This document shows, piece after piece, positions 23,688 to 34,700 of a DNA stretch of 64,000 nt; within the stretch, counting starts at the first letter, position 1, and each line of letters starts with the position of its first letter. A model generated the notes under the pieces. That model made no database searches and had not been told where the DNA came from. It was given only the letters and a program-made list of their open reading frames with translations. This stretch comes from Caenorhabditis elegans (Eukaryota > Nematoda > Chromadorea > Rhabditida > Rhabditidae), in assembly GCF_000002985.6 (NCBI RefSeq), contig NC_003284.9, positions 310,001 through 374,000 on the forward strand, given 5' to 3'. The translations under genes and the position numbers were made by a program.

Positions 23688-24420
23688 CGTTGAAAAATGA
23701 AGAAAACATATGTAAGTTGAAAGATTTTTAAAAAAAGTATAGAGTCTCTAGCATATAAAAAATTAGGTAAAAAAAAGGAACGTTCAGGCAAAAAAATTTC
23801 GTAGGTCTGTATAACAGGTACCTAAAAATTGGTCGCTTTTATATATAATATATATATATACCAGCCGTGGACAGCACCTACGGCGCGGCCTCCGACTTTT
23901 TTGAGAAAACACATTAGATATACGGAATCCCAAAATGATCAGAGATCAAACTACATAGTGACGGAACGACACGCGCTTTATATATAGTAAATTGATATAT
24001 ATATATATTTTGGAGTTGGTCGGAATTTTGCCAAAAAAAAATACCGCCAAAACAAAATTTTGTAAAATTGTTTTTTTTTGAATAAAAATCATTCTCTGAT
24101 TCAAAAACCGTAAAATTATGCCCCAAGTTGTAAAAAGATTATCACTATCGTTACAAATTCTTTGAAAAAAAATTATATTATTTTTAATCGTGGCAAAAGT
24201 AAGTAATAACCGCAAATTTAAAAGCAAGCTGTGTATTTTTCAGATGACTCATGGTTATTTTCTTCTTTGCAACTTCACAGTTCTCTCACCCATCAATTTC
24301 TCTGAGTTTAACGATGCATTTGTGTCATTATCTTATCCTATCGCTCTCCCTCTCTCTATCTGTGTCACCTTCTTCCACATTTGTATTTCCCCGGTACTGA
24401 TAAAATCCGATTAAAAAAAA
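23688..24420 (+). other. likely 3' UTR of the 1,066-aa gene, perhaps with a UTR intron
   Basis: A good donor (CATATGTAAGT, about 23,709) and acceptor (ATTTTTCAG, 24,243) flank an AT-rich stretch containing TATATA runs and a small repeat. The sequence after 24,244 is pyrimidine-rich UTR-like and ends near a GATAAA variant poly(A) signal at about 24,402. Transcript data would be needed to confirm it. Confidence 0.35.
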
Positions 24421-25192
24421 TTACATTTCAATTGTCTTTTTTCGATCGTTCCCCTGTATTTGTTTCTTTATGCAACTTGATCTCAAATGTTTGTAGTTTT
24501 TTTCTAACTTATTGATTTTTTGTAAATCAATTTCCAACAATTTTTACATTCAATCAACTGTTTTAATTTTTTTGAGAAACGTTTAAATGATTCATTTTTC
24601 TTTGAAGAGAAACCCCAAAAAACACATGGAATTCAGAAAATTAACAGGGATTGTGAGATGGCAATATATCAAACAGAGAGTCACAAAAAATACACAGAAA
24701 ATAATTGGGAATGGTAAAATTATAAGAGATGGAATGCGATTTTTTTTAACAAAAAAAGGAGTACATCCTACTATGGACTTAAAATTTCAATTGGTTTTAA
24801 AAAACCCGGTTTCAAGATACGCAATGGAATTTTAGAATTTTTACTAAAGAATTTGGACTGTTTTACAATCATTTTTTTGCAGACTTTACTTTTTTTCAAA
24901 AGTTCCAAAACCTTCAGATTTTTTTAAAACTACAAATTTACAATACTCTCAAAATTCTTAAAAGTCCAAAAACCTCGTTTCTAGAGTAGTTCAACCAAAT
25001 TTTGATTTAGTGAAAAGTATAGCAATAGCAAAACTAAAACTAATTTCATATTGCAAATCGAAAACTTTAAGAAAAGTTAATCTGACAACATTCAAAGGGA
25101 ATTTTAGGAATTTTCCAAAATTAGTTTTTTCACCGTAAAAAAGTTATTAACTATTGGCCGTGGTAACGACAAGTCCATAATACTTCTCACAT
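24421..25192. other. AT-rich spacer between convergent genes
   Basis: Nothing is recognised apart from poly-A and poly-T tracts. An ORF at 24,587-24,835 has no splice or domain support. The genes on either side point towards each other across this stretch. Confidence 0.5.
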
Positions 25193-27651
25193 TCAGTTTT
25201 CAGCTGATCGAGAACGAGCGAAATTAGGTGAATACTCATCCCAGAGAGCTGCTTTTTCTCCATGAGTTACACATTTTGACAACATTTTCAGAATGCGTGC
25301 TTGCTTCGTTTGAAAAATCTTTTTCTGAGCATCCAACTGGCTTGTGTGATTGACTAGTCGTTTCATTCGGGAACTTCTTATTTCATCAACAACAGGAGGA
25401 ATATTAACCGATTGATCTTTGTTAGAGACTTCATTTCCCGAACTTGTGGGAGTCTCGTGGTGATGGTCTTCCAGGGACGAGAACTGGAATTCCTTTTTTT
25501 TTGAAAATTTTACATGGCAAGTCAGTGAGTAAATAATTTCGGGGTCAAATTTCAAAACTCCTCAAAAGAAATTTTGACCACCAGAAGGCCTCGTTTTTTT
25601 AGGCTTCTGGCCAATTTTGTTTTCATTCAAAGCTTTTTTAAGAGGTTTATGTGTTTTTAATTTTACCGTCAGATTTCAAAACGAGACGTTGTCATTTGAA
25701 AGTGTTCTATGAACCACTATATGCCACTACAAAATTTTATGCGGCAAAGATCTACTAAAATTTAACCCCTAAAATTTTGATCTGAAACTGTTTCAGTGCA
25801 TTTTGTCACTACTTTGAATGCCTGTAGAATTGCTCCAAAAGCTTTCAATGCTATTTCAATGCTATTTCAATTTTTCAATATTTTTTAATTTCAATTTCAA
25901 AATTTCAAATATTTCAATGCAATGAACGTTTAGTAATTCAAATTTTCCAAAAATCCCCCAAAGTGTTAATCTACATTATAAATTTAATTATTAATTTCTT
26001 AATGCAAAAACTGACTTAAAGGTGGACTACACCCTGTGGGGAAATTGCTTTAAAATACGCCTATGGGGTCACAATGACCGAATATCATGATAAAAATTTT
26101 TTTAAAAAATTCTAGATTTTATATGATTTTTTGAAAATTGAAAAAATGGCATTTTTCCCCTAATTCCTATTTGAATTTCTGCCAATTGAACTCGTTCGTT
26201 GGAGCGCGCTTGCATTATTTTCATTAATTTTTTAAATTAATTTTCATTATTTCACTAATTTTCTTCATTTTTTTGGGTTTTTTATCGGAAAATGAAAGAA
26301 ATGCAAAATGCTTATTAAAAAGTAACTGTAAATGCATAAAACTCGGAATAATGCCAATTTCAGGCTCGTCGTTGTTGGATGGCATAATTTCAGAGTTTTA
26401 GGCATTTTCAGTTACTTTTTAATAATCATTTTGCATTTTTCTTGTTCATTTCTTTCATTTTCCGATAAAAAACCCAAAAAAATGAAGAAAATCAATCAGT
26501 GAAATACTGAAAATAAATTTAAAAAATTAATGAAAATAATGCAAGCGCGCTTCAACGAACAAGTTCAATTGGCGAAAATTCAAAACTGCGATTTTTTCAA
26601 TTTTGAAAAAATCATATAAAATCTAGAAATTTTTTAAAAATTTTTTATCATGATATTCGGTCATTTGACCCCATAGGCGTATTTTAAAGCAATTTCCCCA
26701 CAGGGTGTAGTCCACCTTTAACATTCAAATTTGAAACTTTAAAATTGAGCAGCTCCTAAGATTTTCAAAATGTTTCTTTAAAAAAATATGTTTTCAATCG
26801 CCATTTGAATATGACACAGCGAATTTAACTATTTTGTATTTTTAAAAATGGCTTTTACCTGTTTACATTATTTCCAACGCTGTACATATAAAAAATCACT
26901 TACTAGCTTGATTCAGTTGATCTTGTTCCGACATGTTTGATATGTAGAATTCATTATGTCCAAGTCTGAGAGTCAAAGGTTTTGTTGGACCAAACTCACC
27001 AGATTCCATGATTTCATCAACTGGTGATGTGGATGGAGCTGGCGGTTCACCGAGATTTATTAATCGACGGGTTTCCATTCTTCTGCTCGCAATTGTAGAT
27101 CGAACATTGAAAGCTAGCTCCTCGACAGTGTTTGGTAGGCTGATCGTTTGTTCATCCTGTTTTCTTGCAAATCTGACTTGTTTTGAAATGTGATAACAAG
27201 AAGACGGGAACGGCTCTCCAGACAGACAAGAAAATTCGTTGGATACCATTGGTGCTTTATTTGAAGTTGATGGACTTGTTCCATCAAAGCCAACTGTTGG
27301 AAGGTGTGGATCGTATAGTGAACTAGCTTTGCCTTGAGATATCGTAACGATTTTCAAAGAATGACCATCATTCCATTTAAATTTCTTCACAGGGGGACAA
27401 GTTTCCTCGAATGAATAAGTTGTTCCATTTTGGTTTTGTATCGTTGGTATAATAAAAGGTTTCGCAACAACAACAACATTCAGTCCATCACAGTCGACGT
27501 TTGATTTTTTGATCAATAACTTATTGTTTTTTCTCAATATTAGTGCTTGAATATTTTCGCGTTTTGAAACAAATTTTCTTGGAACTTTAAAAACCGGTGA
27601 CCTCGGATTTTCATGCCTTTTTGCGGTAGGGGACGGGTGCGGCTGGAGCAT
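25193..27651 (-). CDS. unrecognised gene, partial model (two firm exons)
   Basis: A long exon on the minus strand, from an ATG at 27,651 to a GTAAGT donor at 26,904, encodes a basic then serine/proline-rich protein. It includes RSPVFKVPRKFVSKRENIQA and TVEELAFNVRSTIASRRMET. The frame stays open upstream of this ATG to about 27,735 and reads protein-like there (PVTVFGNAIPIFKGDT), so the true start may lie further up. A TTATTGCAG acceptor at 27,790 is a candidate. The C-terminal exon, about 25,490 to 25,193, encodes SQLDAQKKIFQTKQARILKM and ends in SAEN and a stop. The two exons do not join in phase directly, so at least one exon is missing. A lysine-rich frame at about 25,575-25,660 (NENKIGQKPKKTRPSGGQNF) is a candidate. 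No family is recognised. Confidence 0.5.
26016..26721. repeat. TTAA-flanked palindromic element, complete copy
   Basis: TTAAAGGTGGACTACACCCT (26,016) and AGGGTGTAGTCCACCTTTAA (right edge) are exact complements with TTAA at each end. The arms of about 340 bp are almost fully complementary. It lies within an intron of the minus-strand gene at 25,193-27,651. Confidence 0.9.
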
Positions 27652-28019
27652 ACAAGTATTGAGATTGTTCACAGTATCTCCCTTAAAAATCGGTATGGCA
27701 TTTCCAAATACGGTGACAGGAGACTCACACTTTTCTCACGTCGCAACGGTCGGAAACTATGGGTCGGAGGATATAGGCTGTGTGTCTGTCTGCAATAACG
27801 CGATGACCAACTTTAATAATTTAAAATAATAATTCTAGATGTAATACGCTTCACTAATGTTGTTAGCATATTAAAATTAATTAAAGTTGTACAACATTCT
27901 AACACACGCTAAAGCGCGTGCTCTGACTTGCGTACTCTGAACTTAAATCTAAATTCAAAACTAGATACCGTATATTCTCTATTCGTGCGGCACCCCTACT
28001 GCCTTTTCAAAAATTAGTC

Positions 28020-28350
28020 CGCCAGTCTCTAATGGTGCGGCACCCCTTCTTTTTGGTTGCGAAAGCCACCTCAAATATTCGATTACTCCAATGGTACCTT
28101 GTCCATTTTTCAATAATTTATCATAAATTTTCACTTAAACATTGTATTACAGTGTCTTTGGGGGCAAAATACACAATTTTCATAGAATTTCACATAGAAT
28201 ATGAAGTTTTTTTTTTTCTCTAATAGTGCGCAAGTCGCAAAAAGCCCGGAAATTAGTGCGGCAGTCTCCAGTAGTCCGGCAGTCTCTAATAGTGCGCAAG
28301 TCGCAAAAAGCCCGGAAATTTGTGCGGCATACTAATAGAGAATATACGGC
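28020..28350. repeat. GTGCGGCA/GTCCGGCAGTCTCTAATAG repeats
   Basis: TCTCTAATAGTGCGCAAGTC and GCAAAAAGCCCGGAAATT occur twice (28,219 and 28,290). Related, partly inverted phrases at 27,975-28,040 (TATTCTCTATTCGTGCGGCA) face ACTAATAGAGAATATACGGC at 28,329. The unit therefore looks like a bounded element of about 380 bp. Confidence 0.6.
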
Positions 28351-28633
28351 AATAAACCTTTCTAGATTTATTTCTTTTTGCAGAATTATTTTTCCATGTT
28401 TTTAAAATTTTTTAAGCATCATAAAAGTTTTTTGACTAAGTTTTTGGCAGTTATAACTTTGAAAAAGCCTAATGATTCTGGAAACATTTTCAAATTTTGG
28501 AAGGAAGAAAATTCAAGGTCACGGGGATTTTGGTCTTCCTCATTGAATTTTTCGCGCTTCATTGACAATCGCTTGCCGGACAACGCGTGGGAAAGTCGTG
28601 TACTCCACGCGGACAAATGCATTTAGTTATACA

Positions 28634-28638
<5 letters not shown>

Positions 28639-28682
<44 letters not shown>
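28639..28682. repeat. (AT)n microsatellite
   Basis: About 22 uninterrupted AT dinucleotides lie just beyond the stop codon of the 750-aa gene. They are followed by TAGCCGCGACGCGACATGCA, a common nematode dispersed repeat. Confidence 0.95.
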
Positions 28683-28684
<2 letters not shown>

Positions 28685-28753
28685 CCGCGACGCGACATGC
28701 AACGCGCCGTAAATCTACCCCAGATATGGCCGAGCCAAGTTGTCACAAAATTA

Positions 28754-31700
28754 TTACCCAGTTTCTGCGTCAAATTCCACGAAATTCGAATCGCACATCA
28801 GCAGAAGATCCTCGCGGTTTTTGGCGATCCAACGTGGTTCACAATTCTGATTGGCAATTAGAACCCATATAATACGAAGATTAATAATAAAATTACGAAA
28901 TTCTTGATCACGCATAAAATCTGAAATGTTCTCAAAAACTGATCAAATCATTGTTTTCAACTCACCAAAACAAACGTTAATGTTGAATGATTTCGGGTAC
29001 ATTGCTAATGAAAGTTGAACCTGCAAAAAAACATCATTTCCACTTTGAGTACGTAAACAATTTCATACGTTTGTAGCCAAAACTTCAAAACCGGCAGAAG
29101 CTGATATTTTGTAGCATTTCAATTTATTTTCTTTGTCAACTGTCACAGTACATTGAGTTTGTTTGTGATTTGGATTGAAACCTAGCACAAGAAACAAGCC
29201 ACTGAAAAATATATATTCATAATTAAGAATTTGGAAAATTTTTAATTTTTAGAGTTTTAGTTTTGGAAAATGTTGAAGAATTTTGATTTTATTAGGTTGG
29301 CAAGCAAGTCCTGTCCTATTTTTCAATCATTTATTTCTCGGAGCAAACTCAAACAAGAAATCAGTAATATGCTCCATCATGATCATCAAAGTTCTACCAA
29401 CGTTGGGGTAACTTGTGGATCCCCTGACTGTAGAACCCAGCGGGCCGGGATTCAAAGTATAGATTCAATTCCACTTTGAGATTTTTTCTTATTGTGAAGG
29501 TTCTTCCTTGAACGGTTTGAGTCAGATAGGAGAAAATTCAATAATCACTTGAAGGAGAATACGGTGGCTGAAGAAGAATTATCCATCCATATTTTACCAG
29601 TTCCTGCATCACTTGTTTTGCAACATGTGGTTGGGCGTTATTATGTTGGGAATATACTTTCTTATCCTGTAAGGCTGAACGATCGACTGTTTTCTTCAAA
29701 TTCCGTAGTTGTCTTGAGTGGGTCTCTCCGGTAATAAATTCACCCTCAGGTAACAGCTCCCAGTACAATGGGCCAGCCAGTCCCACCAAACAGAGAGCAT
29801 ACTTTTTTTTGGGTGATGGCCGAGTTTCGAAACATCCTGTGGGGTTTGTCCTTCTCCAATCCACTAGGCTTGTCTGTGGTGGTTAGCGTACAGCACCCAC
29901 TTCCCGTTTCTAGTAATAAGCTGGTCCAAACAATGGTCAACGCCGGGGGAGAGTGAGGAGATTACATGAAACGTCAACTTGGCGGTTAAGGATGGCAAGG
30001 TCAAATCACGAGGTACGAATCGACCAAGAATTTTACTCATGCCGAGCGATTTCAATCCATCTGCTATAGAGTTATAAAAGACCCTAAGCTTGCTTGCAAG
30101 CTCACGGGTAGTTTCAAATGGATCTGATTCAACACTGGCTTTTAGTGCATTCAAATCCAACTCATGTGGTCTTTTGACCATTGCTTTTCAATAAAAGAAA
30201 AGTCGCTATTTCCGAAATGATCAAACCATTTCTATACGTTTTTATACGAGGGAGCATGTCCATCATAAACGTTCTTCAGAAGATTTTTGGAATCCTCTAT
30301 AAGGGTGAGCTCCAGGAACATGTATAACAGAAAATGGTGAAGACCAATTGAGGTAGGTATATTCAGCGTAGGGCTGTTAAAAAGAAAAGAAAAGTCAACT
30401 CATTTCTCGTTTTTATGAGACAAAGTCGTCTCGTGTCTCACGTAAATGAGACACGATACGACTTTTTCTCAAAAAATAAGAAGAAACAATATTTGTCTCA
30501 CGAAAAATAGAAAAGCACAGAAAATCTAGCCACAATAGTTCACGGAAATAGCTAATGACTGTTGAAAAAAACTACTTATTTTATTGAATTTATTAAATGT
30601 TTTTCATTTAAAAAAAATTAAAGATTAAAGGACGATCCGTTCTTCAAGTGCTATGCACTGCGGATCTGGGGTTCAGGTACACTGCCTGGTGGTGATCACC
30701 TCTGGGCTGTAATTTAAGCCACGTCCTAGCCGGGGACTGTGGCCGATAATCCAGTCGTGGATTGCTCCACTTCCCAATAGAGGCTGGGTGAACCTAGGGG
30801 GGTGAGACCAGACTTGAACTCGTGACCTCCAGACTGCTAGCAGCCACCACTACCGACTGAGCTATCTGCCCCCCCCCCCCCCCTTGAAAAAAGAGACATT
30901 ATTCGTCATTTTTTGTCAGCTTATCAATCACTACGAGTGAATAAACACCGAAATTGATTTACAGCCCACCATGGCAAAACAAAAAATTAGGACACGACTT
31001 TCTTGCCAACCTAATATATGGGCCTGCAGAGGCTAGCAATTTTTATATATATAATATAATACATATTTCAAATCCTGTACCTTGGGTGACATTGATGTAT
31101 TGGTTTATCTCCAAAATATGATCCTCGTCTAAATCTTCCATATTTATCTGACAAATTTATAATCCGGCCATCAATATTTTTTGTTCTAACAAAAACACAT
31201 GGTGGGAAGTTTTGTGCTTGGCTAGGAACCATCTGGAAAAAATTGTTTAATAGTTTGTAAACTGCAGTTAAAGTTCATGAAGGTGGGCGAGTTTAGAATC
31301 GAAAATAGTTTTTAACCGACACAAAGCTGACACAGATTTTTTTTAATAGATTGTACACAACGTAGTGCAAAAGGTAGTTATTTGGATGCGGCCAACATGT
31401 TTGGGGTTCCGCGCCGCACTATACATGCGCATGCATGTGGATACATTGCGGCGCCTTACCGGCACCGGAATGGAAGCCCAACAAAAAAATAATCAACCTA
31501 CTCAGTAGTGTAACAAAAACAAATTTTTTTCAAACTTTTTCGTTTCTTTTTTTTTTCACAAGTATCCACAATTAAATATGTCTAAAGGATCACGAGTTCA
31601 CGGTTCAAAACGTTATCCTTTTTATAACTGTTATAATAATGCTAAATTCAAATTGTTAACTACTTTAGCAAACAAAAAGTATAACGTAGATAATTAAATT

Positions 31701-34700
31701 GCAAACGAGTTTTATTACTTATTTGCAAACGATAATTTTGTGAAAGTTCATCAAAAAGAATTCTCAACAAACCGTTATATTAGTGATGACATCAAATCCC
31801 AAAACATCGCAAGCTCCATCGGACAAGCATAACTTCATTTTTGGTTTGTCTGCATCAAGTATGAAACTTATGGAGGCTGAATTCAAAATTTCCAGCTCAA
31901 AGTCTCCGTAGAATATCTGTTGTGGATACATCTAAAATACAACGTTTTTTTATTTCAAAAATCAATAAACTCCAAGTGACCCCATAACTCCAAATTTTAT
32001 AATAAGTCTTTTCAAAAGTTTGGAAAATATTATTATTCGTTTATTCGTTTTTTTGGCTATTCGTTTTTTTCGGCCAACGACTAATTAGGCTTAAGCCGAT
32101 TTTCAACATTTTCGGCTAACGGCTAATTCGGCTAAAGCCGTGTTTCAAAAGTTTCGGCTAACGGCTTATTCGGCTAATTAGGAAAACGTCGGCTAACGGC
32201 TAAATCGGCTAATATTAGCCGAGTTAAAGGTGGAGTAGCGCTTGTGGGGAAATTTCTTCAAAACATGCCAATGACAGAATATCATATTTAAAAAAATTAT
32301 AAAATTTTTCTAAATTTTATATGATTTTTTGAAAGTTGAAAAAATCTCGAATTGCATCAAACTCCCATTTGAATTACCGCCAATAGTTCGATGTTCGATG
32401 GAGCGCGCTTGTCATTTTTTAATTTTATTTCATCAATTTTTCACATTTTTGACTGATTTTTCATGTTTTTTTTGCGTAATTTTACTGAACATTCAGTGAA
32501 AAATTCAAGATAAATGCAAATTGTTCACTAAAAACAAGTGAAAAACAGAGAAAGAACGTTTTCCAACGACTTTGAGCCTGAAATAATCGATTGAACGATT
32601 TTACGCCTTCATCTCCTCTTTTTAATGAACAATTTGCATTCATCTTGAATTTTTCACCTGAATTTTCAGTAAAATAACGCAAAAAAAAACATGAAAAATC
32701 TGTCAACAATGTGAAAAATTAATGAACAAAAACTGAAAATGACAAGCGCGCTCCATCGAACATCGAATGTATTGGCGGTAGTTCAAATGGGAATTTGATG
32801 CAATTCGAGATTTTTTCAACTTTCAAAAAATCATATAAAATTTAGGAAATTTTTTTAATTTTTTGTACTATGATATTCGGTCATTGTGGTACCAGGCATG
32901 TTTTAAAGCAATTTTCCCACTGGCGCTACTCCACCTTTAACCGGTCGGCTGAAATTTGGTTAATTCCGTTAACTTTATCAGTTTCAGGTTTTTTGTTGAT
33001 TCAGCAAGTTTTTCACTAATTTTGTGGGTAATCAAGTAAGTAACAACAATTCAATTGGTAACAGAAACAAAAAAACACTGAAAGCAATTAAACAATAAAA
33101 ATTTGTTTGCAAACAATGCAATTGTGCTCCATTGTGTTAGCCGAATTAGCCGAACGGATATTTCGACTAATTCGCCTGTTAGCCGCCCACCTCTGATCCC
33201 CACTGACGACTTTCCATCTTCATAATGAAAATGTAAAGGTGGTGTAAGCAAATTTTTTATTGCTTCATTAGGCTTAAAGTTGCCTGAAAACATCGAATTT
33301 TATAATGGAACTTTATATTTTTTTTAAATTATGGCGGATCAAAGAATGACCTACAGTTAGTTAAAAGTTGAAATATGGTCGCTTTGTCAATGTAACAGCG
33401 GCTGGAAACTAGTTTTTTTTTTTGAAATCACAGTCTAATTTTGGGTACGTATGTTGATTATTTCACGTTTTCAACTCGATTTAGATTTTTTAAAGCCGAT
33501 AGACAAAGAGATTTTTTTAAATGTTTTACCATCTCTTCATCCATCGAATTTAAAATATCTAACTTTTAAGTCGACTTGTAAGTCTTGTAAGTCGAGTTGA
33601 AAACGCAAAATAATCAACTTCGGCACCAAGAATCCGACGGGGATTTCAAAAAAGTTAGTTTCCAGCCGCGGCGACACTGACAAGTTGATCAAATTTCAAA
33701 TGTTAACTTATTTTAGGTAATTGTTTGAACCGCGATAACATTTTTTTGAGAAGTTATCAAGAAGCTTCATTATGAAATTTCGTGTTTTCAGACAATTTTG
33801 AGTCATTACTTGTATATATATTTCCTGCCCATGGAATAATGAGTAAATGTCGCCATATTTTACGCGCAAAAAGCATTTGCGTCACTTTTTCTCGCATGCT
33901 ATCTCAAAATGTCAATGGCGAGGGGGCGTTGGAGAAAAGAGACGCAGGCGTCTCCGCAGTTCTCATCAAATCATAGACACGTAAAAAAAAATAGTGTCCG
34001 TTTGTTTCAGTGACGTCCCAACGTGGTGAGACCCATTGTGGTGTGACCCATTTTAGCGGGAACTCAAATTGCTTCAGAAAAATTTCGGCGGGAATTCAAA
34101 TTTCTTCATAAAATTTTGGCGGGAATTCAAATTTCCTCAGAACATTTATTTTTACAAAATCTTACCGTGCAAGTTATAGCATCATACTTATGTTCAAAAT
34201 GCCACAGAATCTTATCCACTGTCTTTAATGAAGTTTGGGGAACATCATGCCCCATTGTATTCTCGTAATAGCAGTTCACTTCATTTTCTGTTTCTTTCAA
34301 CTCTGCCAGCAGGGGCTCAATCTTTTTCCACTTTGCTTCTCCCCATTGATAATGGTGAGATGGATTAACTTTCGAAAGATAAGAAATATCGATATTTTTG
34401 ACTTTCTCCTGATCGTCCACAATTAGCATATTTTCAAGATATGTTGGTGTTGACTTTTCAATTGCCAAGCTGGGCTTTGCCGCGGTTTTAAATTTTATTT
34501 CGTGAAGTTCTTGACACTTTTGGTTGATGATTTCCTCTTCTAATAATTTATTAGCTTTAACAAGTGATTTGAATTGATTCCAGACTTTCAAATTTCCGTG
34601 TTTACTATATCTTGCATTTCTCAAAAAATCAACTTCATTTCTTTCCATGCTCATCATTTTTTTGGCCAGCTCCCGATTATTTGCAGTTTTCAGTTGGCTT

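Noticed and set aside
29538..30181. Mariner transposase as a functional gene
   Set aside because: Frameshift and stop codons split it, and other elements interrupt the transposon.
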